A DNA stretch of 64,000 nucleotides from Erysipelotrichaceae bacterium (GTDB lineage: Bacteria; Bacillota_I; Bacilli_A; Erysipelotrichales; Erysipelotrichaceae), in NCBI GenBank assembly GCA_013334325.1, contig JAAXXT010000009.1, forward strand, positions 1-64,000. The letters are read 5' to 3'. The translations under genes and the position numbers were made by a program. Below the pieces are notes generated by a model, which searched no databases, had not been told where the DNA came from, and saw only the letters and a list, made by a program, of their open reading frames with translations. This document shows, piece after piece, positions 38,673 to 47,597 of the stretch. Position 1 is the first letter of the stretch. Every line of letters starts with the position of its first letter.

Positions 38673-40174
38673 CAGCAATATAAATATCTACAAGGGTTCA
38701 TCCAAACCCCATTGACCATGACCCCAAAGTGTAGATGAGGTCCTGTAGCATTCCCAGTTTGACCAATGGTTCCAATAACTTCCCCTTTATTGACGACGAT
38801 GCCTTCTACGACCCAGCTTCTTGAACGCATGTGGGCATAATAAGTAATCATCCCATTATTATGATTGATTTTTACATAATATCCAGCGTAAATATTGTAT
38901 CCAACTTCCATAACACGTCCACGATCAGCGGCATAAATAGAGCCCGCATTGGTTGTGGTATATTTCATATCTAAACCTTGATGCCATTGTCTACCATCGT
39001 AGTAACAGTGGAAATGACAAGTCAAATACCTAGGATAACCTATAGGCCAACGTAAGGTTCCTGATCCAATATGAGGGATAATCTTAGTGCCTATTAATAC
39101 GACTTCTCGAATAGGTTGCTTGGTAATGACAGATGAGCTCTCATTACTATCAATCAAGATCCCATTGACATACTTTTCAACATACTTGACATTCTTATAG
39201 CCCACTTTATCATGGGTCTTTATGACAGATAGACCTTCTCTTATGGATGCATCTTTTACGTATAGTGTGGTTTCAGGATAAACGATTTCTTTTGCGAAAC
39301 GTTCTTTGGTTACGACAACGCTTAATGGAGAATCAAAATAGCTTACATTTAAAATGGTCCCAGGTACCAAGATCTGATTTTCCGATTTTATGATCTCACT
39401 ATTGACACTAAGGAGCTGTTGAGCTGTCATTCCTGAAAGATAAGCAATATATTCTAAAGTATCGTAAGTCTTGACCGTATAGGTCTTTAAGGCTTCCGTG
39501 TAACCATAACTTAAGAAATACATAATTTCTGCTTTTGTCTTCAAGATCTCAGAAACTGAAGCCATGGCTGCGGAATATTCCGCTGTTTCTATGACATTGA
39601 TACCGATTTCACGTGTCCCATAAGTTGTAAGTTCTGCAGGCATTTGTTTCTTCTTTAAAAGCTCATACGCATCTAATGAGATGAAGTTTAAAAGGAACTG
39701 TTCTTTAGCTGTCTCAAAATCATTCGTATTCTTAACGTAAATGAGGGCTCCATTAGAGAATTTTATCTTATAGACCTGAACTGAGAATAAAGTATTTTCT
39801 TTTAAATAGTCAAAAATTTGAGTATCCGCATTTTCATAAAAGATGTAACTTTCTTCACTGGTGATAAAGATATCTTCGCCTAGACCAAGCTTTGTCTCAG
39901 GGAAATCAACTTGATACGTCTCTTCATATGCACTCTGTAAGAAAGCATCTAGATCTTCCTGACTGGTCAAAACCCCAATCAATTGATTCTTATGATAGAT
40001 CTTTTTGATCATATGAGGTTGAACATCGACAGCCATGACAGGCTGTTCAACGAGACTAGTTTCTTTGATGTTGATCTTTGTGATTAGGCTTTGGCCTGAT
40101 CCAAAAGTATCCGCTGCGATCATCAATAAGAAGCTCATGACAATCGCAAATAAGATCGTTAAGATTTTCTTCAT
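38672..40174 (-). CDS. M23 peptidoglycan endopeptidase with LysM/G5-like regions
   Basis: HQGLDMKY, YYAHMRS, GPHLHFGVMVNGVWMNP; G5-like segment before the M23 domain. Confidence 0.88.
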   Translation of the reverse strand: MKKILTILFAIVMSFLLMIAADTFGSGQSLITKINIKETSLVEQPVMAVDVQPHMIKKIYHKNQLIGVLTSQEDLDAFLQSAYEETYQVDFPETKLGLGEDIFITSEESYIFYENADTQIFDYLKENTLFSVQVYKIKFSNGALIYVKNTNDFETAKEQFLLNFISLDAYELLKKKQMPAELTTYGTREIGINVIETAEYSAAMASVSEILKTKAEIMYFLSYGYTEALKTYTVKTYDTLEYIAYLSGMTAQQLLSVNSEIIKSENQILVPGTILNVSYFDSPLSVVVTKERFAKEIVYPETTLYVKDASIREGLSVIKTHDKVGYKNVKYVEKYVNGILIDSNESSSVITKQPIREVVLIGTKIIPHIGSGTLRWPIGYPRYLTCHFHCYYDGRQWHQGLDMKYTTTNAGSIYAADRGRVMEVGYNIYAGYYVKINHNNGMITYYAHMRSRSWVVEGIVVNKGEVIGTIGQTGNATGPHLHFGVMVNGVWMNPCRYLYC

Positions 40175-41533
40175 CTATTCACCTTGTCCTTGGGCAGATT
40201 CAGAGATGTTATAGAAGGCATTGATGTTACGTTCAAAAGCTAAGTTTATGCTTCCTGTTGCCCCATTACGATGTTTAGAGATCAAGACTTCTGTGACTTC
40301 AGTTGTTTTTTCTTCTTCTTCACGTTTATAGTAGGATTCACGATATAGGAAAAGTACGATATCCGCATCTTGTTCCAAAGATCCTGATTCTCTTAGATCT
40401 GATAATTGAGGTTTATTCCCAGCTCTTTGTTCAACCATACGAGACAATTGAGACAGCGCCAAGACAGGGGTCTCTAGCTCTCTGGCTAAAGCTTTTAAAG
40501 CACGTGAGATCTCCGATACTTCTTGTTGACGATTGTCTGAGGATCCTTTTCCACTACCTGAGATCAATTGAATATAATCGATAACGATCAGACTTAAAGG
40601 ATGCTCAGCTTGAAGCTTTCTACATTTAGAGAATATTTCTGCGACTCTGATCGATGGTGAATCATCGATATAGATCTTAGTGTTTTTTAGATCAGCTGCA
40701 GCTTCGTTTAAGGCATTCCATTGTTGATTAGATTTAAATTGACCTGTTCTTAGTTCAGATCCATTGATTCTGGATTTAACTGAAAGCATACGTGTGATCA
40801 ACTGTTCAGCAGGCATTTCTAAAGAGAATAATGCGACTGCTTTATCGGTGATCTGGGCCGCATTTAAAGCTACGTTCAACGCAAAAGCTGTCTTACCCAT
40901 AGAAGGACGAGCCGCTAATAAGATAAGGTCTCCTTTTTGAAAACCATTGGTGATACGATCCAATCGACGATAACCTGATGAGGTCCCTGTAATATTGGAA
41001 TGTTGTTCACTCATTTTTTGAATGTTTTCTAAGACATGACCTACAACTTCTTTCGCATCTCTAAATTCACTCGTACGACGAGTTCTTGTTACGTTTAGGA
41101 TCTGTTTTTCAGCTCTATCCATAACTTCATCGATGTCTGCTTCCGCATTAAACCCTTCTTCAGCAATGAGCTGAGAAGTGGTGATCAAGTTTCTTAAGTA
41201 GGCTTTATTTTGGATCAATTCGACATAGTACTTCGTATTGGCTCCTGATACGGAAGTATCAGATAGTTCCATGATCATATTGACTCCACCTACTGCAGTT
41301 AGCACCTTAAGATCATTACATCTTGAGATCAAACTTACAGAGTCGATGGGTTTGCCTTCTTCTTGCATAGACATCATGACTTGAAATAAACGCTTATGGG
41401 CTTCCGCGAAAAAATCCTCTGCTTTAAGTCCCATTTCAATGACAGTACTTACAGCACTAGGATAAACCATCATACTGGACAGTAAAGCTTGTTCAGCTTC
41501 TAGACTGCTGGGCAGTTGACGTTTGAGGGTCAT
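40175..41533 (-). CDS. dnaB: Replicative DNA helicase
   Basis: LPSSLEAEQALLSSMM, LAARPSMGKTAFALN, LIVIDYIQLI. Confidence 0.97.
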   Translation of the reverse strand: MTLKRQLPSSLEAEQALLSSMMVYPSAVSTVIEMGLKAEDFFAEAHKRLFQVMMSMQEEGKPIDSVSLISRCNDLKVLTAVGGVNMIMELSDTSVSGANTKYYVELIQNKAYLRNLITTSQLIAEEGFNAEADIDEVMDRAEKQILNVTRTRRTSEFRDAKEVVGHVLENIQKMSEQHSNITGTSSGYRRLDRITNGFQKGDLILLAARPSMGKTAFALNVALNAAQITDKAVALFSLEMPAEQLITRMLSVKSRINGSELRTGQFKSNQQWNALNEAAADLKNTKIYIDDSPSIRVAEIFSKCRKLQAEHPLSLIVIDYIQLISGSGKGSSDNRQQEVSEISRALKALARELETPVLALSQLSRMVEQRAGNKPQLSDLRESGSLEQDADIVLFLYRESYYKREEEEKTTEVTEVLISKHRNGATGSINLAFERNINAFYNISESAQGQGE

Positions 41534-41535
41534 AA

Positions 41536-41982
41536 TTAAACTCCTTTGACTTGAACCTTAAGTTCACCGACAACGGTACGATGAAGATCGATCTTAAGCA
41601 CATACATCCCAACGGCGTTGATGGGATCGCTTTCTTGGATCTTACGTTTATCGATACTTAGCTTATGTTGTTTTAGTAATTCTTCTGCGATCTGTTTAGA
41701 AGCGATCTTCCCAAAGACACGACCTTTATCGCCTGTCTTCAAAGTTAAAACGACGGTTACTTTGGATAACTGTTCTTTTAAGACATTGGCTTCTTCGATG
41801 GCTTTAGATTCATCATCGAGTTTCTTTTGATTCTGTTCTTCTAATATGGCTTGAGATTGAGAAGAAGCTGGTACAGCGAGTTTATTTCTAATTAAGAAAT
41901 TGCGAGCGTATCCATCTGCGACCTCACAGATCTGGCCCTTCTTGCCGACATTTTTTACGTCACTCAAGAGAATGATTTTCAT
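41536..41982 (-). CDS. rplI: 50S ribosomal protein L9
   Basis: MKIILLSDVKNVGKKGQICEVADGYARNFLI; start corrected from the ORF track; overlaps the gdpP end. Confidence 0.97.
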   Translation of the reverse strand: MKIILLSDVKNVGKKGQICEVADGYARNFLIRNKLAVPASSQSQAILEEQNQKKLDDESKAIEEANVLKEQLSKVTVVLTLKTGDKGRVFGKIASKQIAEELLKQHKLSIDKRKIQESDPINAVGMYVLKIDLHRTVVGELKVQVKGV

Positions 41983-43939
41983 TGTTTTTATCCTCCTCAT
42001 CCACGTTTTGTTGAAGGATCGCTTGTAATTCAGCGAGGACTTCATTGACTGTGGTATTTGATCTTTGTAGACCGGCAGCTGTATAGTGGCCACCGCCATT
42101 CATCTTTTCCATTATAACATGGACGTTAACATTTCCATTAGATCTGGCTGATACTGCCACCTGATCATTGTCATCCATAGCAACCACAAAGGAAGCTTCG
42201 ACCCCTTTTATCCCAAGCATCATATCAGCCGTTTGAGACATGACCGATCGAGAGATCTTTTCGTTAGGTAAAGAGGTGATCGCCATAGAATGGGAATTGA
42301 TCGAGATGTTGTTATAGAGCTTAGCTTTGATCTCAAAGGTCTGATAATCATCTTTTAAGAATTCATCAGCTTTTAAAGGATCAGCTCCGTATTGTTTCAA
42401 TAGCGAAGCGACCTCAAAGGTACGACTTCCTGTTCTATTTCTAAAGCGATTCGTATCGATCATGATCCCAGTTAGAATCATGGTTGCTTCTTCTTTGGTC
42501 AATTCAAAATGCTTAGGTTGATAAGGAATCAGTTCTGTGATCAATTCACAGCACGATGAAGCTGCTGTTTCGGTATACACCATCATAGGATCAAAGGTAA
42601 AGTCTTGATTGCGTCGATGATGATCGATAACGACCACTCGTTTAGATTTCGTGATCAACGAAGGTATGCTTGATTGACTGGCATTATGATGATCCAACAT
42701 GACCACCAAGGACTTCGATTTAAGCACACGTGTGATTTCAGTCTCATCCATAAAGACGTTGGTCTTATCCAGTTCTTCTTTGTATTCTAGATAAGCAAGA
42801 TTCAGTTTCTCTTCTATGCCACCAGCTAATACGATATAGGCATCTTTCCCATTACTACGGGCAATATTACACATCCCAATCGCAGAACCCATACAATCAA
42901 AATCCATCTCTTTATGACCAACTAAGATCACATTATCAGATTTATGGATCAAATCTTTTAAGGTCTGAGCGATGATACGAGCTCTTACTTTACTTCGTTT
43001 TTCTTGAGCTTGAGAACTTCCGCCTAAGTATTCAACTTCTTGATCATAGGCTTTGATGGCGATTTGATCGCCCCCTCTACTTTGAGCGAGTTCTAATGCG
43101 TTGAGTGCCATTTCATCCAACATCTGGACATCACTAGAGCCTTTCCCAAATCCTATAGATAAGGTAATGGCGACATCTAGTTTAGCCGATTCTTCATGAA
43201 TGACTTTCATAATGGAGAAATTATCAGCGATGATCTGTTCAAATAATTGTTGAGTCATGACCAACATCAAACGATTGGTTCTTAGTCTTCTCACCAAGAC
43301 ACCTTGAGCTCTTGCCCATTCGATGATCCTTTGACGGATATTGGTATCGATTTGACCTGTTGTCTTATCATCTGAATACAAGGCTGTTTCTTCATAGTTG
43401 TCCAAATGGACATAACCGATGACCATCTGTTGATTGGTAGTCAGTTCTTTTAGATTATAAAGATCAGTGATGTCTCTAAAGAATAAGGTTTGGCCTTCTT
43501 CTTTCTTTAAGACTTCATAGGTATATTGATCTAATGTCACAGTAACTAAGTCAGCTTCTGAATTAAACAATTGTTGAGTTTCAGGCATCCAACTACTGAT
43601 CTGTTTACCTACGATATGTTCAAAGCGAGATTGAAGGAAATCATTGGCCCAGGTCACATTCAAATTACTGTCATAAGTCAAGATCCCAATATTCCCAAAC
43701 ATAAACGCTTGAGATGCTTCTTCACCGATGATCTGTGATAAAGCAAGATTACGTTTAACTTGAGCAGATTCCACGAAATCAAAAACCCCAATCAATAAAA
43801 CCATATTGATAGCAGCTAAAACCATATCCAACCAATTGATGGATTGTTTCATAAGGTAATGAACCACAAACAAGATCACTGCTTCAATAAGTAAGACCTT
43901 GAATATGTTTGATTTTAGTTTATTCAGTGGGTTTTGCAT
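41960..43939 (-). CDS. gdpP: c-di-AMP phosphodiesterase GdpP (PAS, degenerate GGDEF, DHH/DHHA1)
   Basis: GHKEMDFDCMGSAIGM, DHHNAS, GGGHYTAAGLQ; N-terminal TM. Confidence 0.95.
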   Translation of the reverse strand: MQNPLNKLKSNIFKVLLIEAVILFVVHYLMKQSINWLDMVLAAINMVLLIGVFDFVESAQVKRNLALSQIIGEEASQAFMFGNIGILTYDSNLNVTWANDFLQSRFEHIVGKQISSWMPETQQLFNSEADLVTVTLDQYTYEVLKKEEGQTLFFRDITDLYNLKELTTNQQMVIGYVHLDNYEETALYSDDKTTGQIDTNIRQRIIEWARAQGVLVRRLRTNRLMLVMTQQLFEQIIADNFSIMKVIHEESAKLDVAITLSIGFGKGSSDVQMLDEMALNALELAQSRGGDQIAIKAYDQEVEYLGGSSQAQEKRSKVRARIIAQTLKDLIHKSDNVILVGHKEMDFDCMGSAIGMCNIARSNGKDAYIVLAGGIEEKLNLAYLEYKEELDKTNVFMDETEITRVLKSKSLVVMLDHHNASQSSIPSLITKSKRVVVIDHHRRNQDFTFDPMMVYTETAASSCCELITELIPYQPKHFELTKEEATMILTGIMIDTNRFRNRTGSRTFEVASLLKQYGADPLKADEFLKDDYQTFEIKAKLYNNISINSHSMAITSLPNEKISRSVMSQTADMMLGIKGVEASFVVAMDDNDQVAVSARSNGNVNVHVIMEKMNGGGHYTAAGLQRSNTTVNEVLAELQAILQQNVDEEDKNNENHSLE

Positions 43940-44828
43940 AAGTATATAATACTCTTTTTCTTAGGTCAGTAAAACTGTCAAACAAACCTATGGATACACC
44001 AATAACTGGCAACCTCAAAAATATCAAAAGTGCGAGGATAGTTAACCATGGTTTTTTAGCCAATTTAGCCACCATCAACACAACGATATAGGCATCTATT
44101 GAAAAAATCAAAAGCGAGAATACCCCGAAATTAGTAAGGATGATCTGTAAGGTCACATCATCTGTATAACCCATCAACAAATTACTAAATAGACCCAAAG
44201 ATAATATAGCTGCTAATTTTTTAGGTAATATGATTTGCGATAAAGGTTTCATTGAACGAGTTTTCAATTTTAATCGTCCCAATAATAAAATGGAAAGCAT
44301 ATGCGTTACCAAAGCTTGACCAACAGCCGCCACCAACATCAACATTGGATAAATCGACATGATTAAGGTCTTAATATTAGATGGTAAATCTTTGATTCCT
44401 AATTCACTGAGAAAGGCCAACATCACATCGACTTCTTTCACAAGATCAAATCCAACCAGTTTTGCGATCACGACCATTTCAAAAAAGTAACTGATCGCTG
44501 TCAATAACGTTGTCCAACTCAATAGCCATCCATTATCTTTATCTTTATAGATCCCATATCCATAAACAAGTCCAACAACGACCGCGGTCATCATATAAAA
44601 TAAGCTTACTGGATCCGAAATCATTAGACCCAAGATGATCATCGCTGTACTAAAAAGAAGACCTTGTTTAAATCCATACTTCGCAATGTAAAAAATTGCA
44701 GGTAAAGGCATAATAAAGACAATAAAATCACGAAACAAACTTCCTGTGACTCGATTAGCGATAAGCATTACACCGACAAACGCTAATAACATAGCGCCTT
44801 CGGTAACGGTTCTAACTTGTTTTTTCAT
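43920..44828 (-). CDS. DUF2232 (YybS-like) membrane protein
   Basis: Polytopic membrane protein upstream of gdpP, as in Bacillota. Confidence 0.85.
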   Translation of the reverse strand: MKKQVRTVTEGAMLLAFVGVMLIANRVTGSLFRDFIVFIMPLPAIFYIAKYGFKQGLLFSTAMIILGLMISDPVSLFYMMTAVVVGLVYGYGIYKDKDNGWLLSWTTLLTAISYFFEMVVIAKLVGFDLVKEVDVMLAFLSELGIKDLPSNIKTLIMSIYPMLMLVAAVGQALVTHMLSILLLGRLKLKTRSMKPLSQIILPKKLAAILSLGLFSNLLMGYTDDVTLQIILTNFGVFSLLIFSIDAYIVVLMVAKLAKKPWLTILALLIFLRLPVIGVSIGLFDSFTDLRKRVLYTYAKPTE

Positions 44829-44833
44829 GTAAA

Positions 44834-44857
44834 GTAAAGCTCCACCTTGCGATGGAG
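44834..44857 (-). terminator. Hairpin after rpsR
   Basis: AAGCTCCA-loop-TGGAGCTT then TACTTT on minus strand. Confidence 0.55.
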
Positions 44858-44865
44858 CTTGTGTT

Positions 44866-45099
44866 TTAGTCTGCTACGTAAGGGAGTAATGCCATTTGAC
44901 GAGCACGTTTGACCGCAGTGGCCAACATGCGCTGGTATTTAGCATTGGTACCGGTAACGCGTCGCGGAATGATCTTACCATTGGAAGAGATAAATCTCTT
45001 CAAGAGTTCGATATCCTTATAGTCGATGACCGTAATGTTGTTCTTAGTAAAGTAACATACTTTCTTACGGCCAATTCTTTGTTTTTTATAGACTGCCAT
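44866..45099 (-). CDS. rpsR: 30S ribosomal protein S18
   Basis: [50 protein letters not shown]. Confidence 0.98.
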   Translation of the reverse strand: MAVYKKQRIGRKKVCYFTKNNITVIDYKDIELLKRFISSNGKIIPRRVTGTNAKYQRMLATAVKRARQMALLPYVAD

Positions 45100-45111
45100 A
45101 ATTCTCCTTTC

Positions 45112-45579
45112 TTAGAATGGAAGATCATCACTGGATATATCCAGTAAAGGCCCTGTATTGAAGTCATCATCATTGACTTGACTTTCATCAGGGAAATAGC
45201 CGGTAGCGGCTTTAGGTGCTTGTTGAGACGGCTGATAATTAGTGCCGGCATTTTGAGGAGCTGGGGAAGTCCCTGTTCGAATCAATTGAACAGAATCACA
45301 ATTAATTTCAGTGACATAGACCTTACGGCCATCTTTGTCATCGTAGTTTCTTGATGTGACACGTCCTTCGATTGCGATCATGTTTCCTTTTTTAGCGTAT
45401 TGATTCATGTAATCAGCGGATTGAGCCCATGCTACACAAGGGACATAATCGGTTTGTTCCTGGTCTTTAAATTTGCGATTGACCGCAATTGTAAACATGA
45501 CCTTGGAAGTCCCGGTTGAAATCTTACTGAACATTGGGTCTCTGGTGAGATTACCAACGACAACAACACGATTAATCAT
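45112..45579 (-). CDS. ssb: Single-stranded DNA-binding protein
   Basis: MINRVVVVGNLTRDP, acidic C-terminus DISSDDLPF. Confidence 0.97.
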   Translation of the reverse strand: MINRVVVVGNLTRDPMFSKISTGTSKVMFTIAVNRKFKDQEQTDYVPCVAWAQSADYMNQYAKKGNMIAIEGRVTSRNYDDKDGRKVYVTEINCDSVQLIRTGTSPAPQNAGTNYQPSQQAPKAATGYFPDESQVNDDDFNTGPLLDISSDDLPF

Positions 45580-45588
45580 AGGTGCTCC

Positions 45589-45879
45589 TTAATTTTCTTC
45601 TAGATTGAGTATAAGTGTTCTTACTACATTTGTATTGATACGTGTTAAGCGGTCGAATTCCTTAATGGCTTCCGGTTCTGCTTCTACGTTCAACAACATG
45701 TAGTAACCTCTTGTCGCAAAGTCGATGGGATAAGCAAATTCTTTTACGCCCCAATCATCTGCTTTACTGATAACCGCACCATTGCTGGTTAGGATACCGT
45801 GTAAAGAAGCGATGAGTTCGTTACGAACTGCGTCTTCCAAAGAAGCTTTGACGATGTACATGATTTCATATTTTCTCAT
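45589..45879 (-). CDS. rpsF: 30S ribosomal protein S6
   Basis: MRKYEIMYIVK; start corrected, GGAGGTGA SD. Confidence 0.97.
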   Translation of the reverse strand: MRKYEIMYIVKASLEDAVRNELIASLHGILTSNGAVISKADDWGVKEFAYPIDFATRGYYMLLNVEAEPEAIKEFDRLTRINTNVVRTLILNLEEN

Positions 45880-45887
45880 GTGGTCAC

Positions 45888-45922
45888 CTCCTTGTGGTCT
45901 AATGGCCTTTTCAGGCAAGGAG
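45888..45922 (-). promoter_or_regulatory. rpsF 5' leader structure (candidate S6:S18 autoregulatory leader)
   Basis: Minus strand CTCCTTG-[GCCT-GAAA-AGGC]-...-CAAGGAG; the 3' arm contains the SD. Confidence 0.55.
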
Positions 45923-45951
45923 TAAATAAATTAATATCTACCCGTTAAAAG

Positions 45952-45980
45952 ATTATAACACCCCAATTAGACCTTGTAAA
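45952..45980 (-). promoter_or_regulatory. rpsF promoter TTTACA-17-TATAAT
   Basis: Read on minus strand, spacer 17. Confidence 0.7.
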
Positions 45981-46003
45981 CCATCCTTAATGATGAAGGT
46001 ATA

Positions 46004-46037
46004 AAAAGATAGCTTCAATAAAGTGAAGCTATCTTTT
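46004..46037 (-). terminator. Terminator after licD-like gene
   Basis: AAAAGATAGCTTCA-loop-TGAAGCTATCTTTT. Confidence 0.75.
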
Positions 46038-46064
46038 AGTCTTATTAAATAACCATTTCTTTGA

Positions 46065-46877
46065 TTATTTTGTCTTATCTAACCAGAATATCGTATTGAT
46101 ATGAGGAGAAGAACGTTTATCTAATGGAGGAGGTGTCATATAATCCCCATAGACTTGAGTTAACCAAGCATGGGTATTCGCAGGCGCTTTTGCCTTAAGT
46201 GTTTCAAAAGGCAATTCGATTTGAGGTATGAATTCTTCTTTTAGACAGGCTTCTTTACCACCATAGCCCCACGCAATGATGCCTATGATCGAACTATCAT
46301 CGAAATCAATCGATCGTACTTCTTTGTCTATGAGTTCTAAGATACGTTTATTCCCATAAAGATGGATCAACTGGATAAGGATCTTCATCATGATATTCTT
46401 TAATGGATTATCCCAATGGTGTTTACGTTTATAGGCTAGGCTCAACAACTTTCTATAGACTCCCATCTTATGATATTTCTTTTTTCTAAGTTCTGGATCT
46501 TCTGGTAAGCCATCTATTGGGAAGATATCGAGATAGACCCCTGCTTTATAATCATAAAGATCCTCGATCAATAGGGTATCCTCATGTATGATTTTCGCAA
46601 AAGGATAAATGTATCCTGGTGATCTTTTAAAGGAATCTATCCTCATCGAAGGTGCTAAACCATCCTTGGTCAATTCAAGAAGTTTCTCATAATCAGGTCT
46701 AGGCATCATCACATCGAGATCATCATCCCAGGGGATAAAACCTTGATGTCTAACGGCTCCTAAAAGCGTGCCATAGGTTAAATAGTAACGCAATTGATGA
46801 GCCTCACAAAAACGAGATAATTCATCAAGCATCTTAACCATGAGTTGTTTAGATTCTATAGGGGTGATTTCTTTCAT
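46065..46877 (-). CDS. LicD-family phosphotransferase
   Basis: YYLTYGTLLGAVRHQGFIPWDDDLDVMMPR, YLDIFPIDGLP. Confidence 0.93.
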   Translation of the reverse strand: MKEITPIESKQLMVKMLDELSRFCEAHQLRYYLTYGTLLGAVRHQGFIPWDDDLDVMMPRPDYEKLLELTKDGLAPSMRIDSFKRSPGYIYPFAKIIHEDTLLIEDLYDYKAGVYLDIFPIDGLPEDPELRKKKYHKMGVYRKLLSLAYKRKHHWDNPLKNIMMKILIQLIHLYGNKRILELIDKEVRSIDFDDSSIIGIIAWGYGGKEACLKEEFIPQIELPFETLKAKAPANTHAWLTQVYGDYMTPPPLDKRSSPHINTIFWLDKTK

Positions 46878-46999
46878 AAATTATCCTCGCTTTAAAGTTT
46901 ACACGATAAACTATGGAAATACTATCTTATTAATTTGCTTGTGAAAAAACAAATAAACGTTTTAATTGAATTTTAATCTTAGACAAGTAAACTAAACCT

Positions 47000-47515
47000 A
47001 TGAACCGTCAATCTGAACTTTTCGACTCCGTATATCACGCCAGTTTTAAGACCTTATCTAAATTTGTCTATTTTAAAACTGCTCAATTGGCGGATGCGGA
47101 AGACATCGTTCAAAACGTATATGCCTCCTATTATCGCTATGTGATCGTTCCCAATAAAACCGTAGATAATCCAGTCGCTTATCTTCTCGAATTGGCGAAG
47201 AATGAATTGGCTTCATATTATAAGGATAAGGCCATCACCAATGAGAATACGGTTGAAGCTGAAGTTGACATCTTAGATAACTTTCCTTCAGAGACAGATC
47301 TCGCTTTAGAAACCATCGAAAAGTTCTCCGTTGAAGCCATCTATGATCAAGTCAAGACCTTACATCCTCTCGATCAAAAGATCATCGCAGGAAGATTTAG
47401 ATATGAACTTACTTTCGCTGAAATCGCTAAACAAGTAGATTTAAGTGAAAACACCATAAAGACTCGATATTATCGAGCCATCCAAACTTTAAAAGATAAA
47501 TTAGACAAAAAATAA
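47000..47515 (+). CDS. ECF-type RNA polymerase sigma factor
   Basis: Region 2 (FKTAQLADAEDIVQNVYASYYRYV) and region 4 (LHPLDQKIIAGRFRYELTFAEIAKQVDLSENTIKTRYYRAIQTLKDKL). Confidence 0.85.
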   Translation: MNRQSELFDSVYHASFKTLSKFVYFKTAQLADAEDIVQNVYASYYRYVIVPNKTVDNPVAYLLELAKNELASYYKDKAITNENTVEAEVDILDNFPSETDLALETIEKFSVEAIYDQVKTLHPLDQKIIAGRFRYELTFAEIAKQVDLSENTIKTRYYRAIQTLKDKLDKK

Positions 47516-47550
47516 ACAATTTATCTTTTTTTGAAACTATTTAAGTAAAA

Positions 47551-47570
47551 CTCATCTCGAACAAGATGAG
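47551..47570 (+). other. Intercistronic hairpin between sigma and anti-sigma-like genes
   Basis: CTCATCT-CGAACA-AGATGAG; no T-run after it. Confidence 0.4.
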
Positions 47571-47597
47571 ACAGGTTTATCCCTAAAGGAGAAGTCA

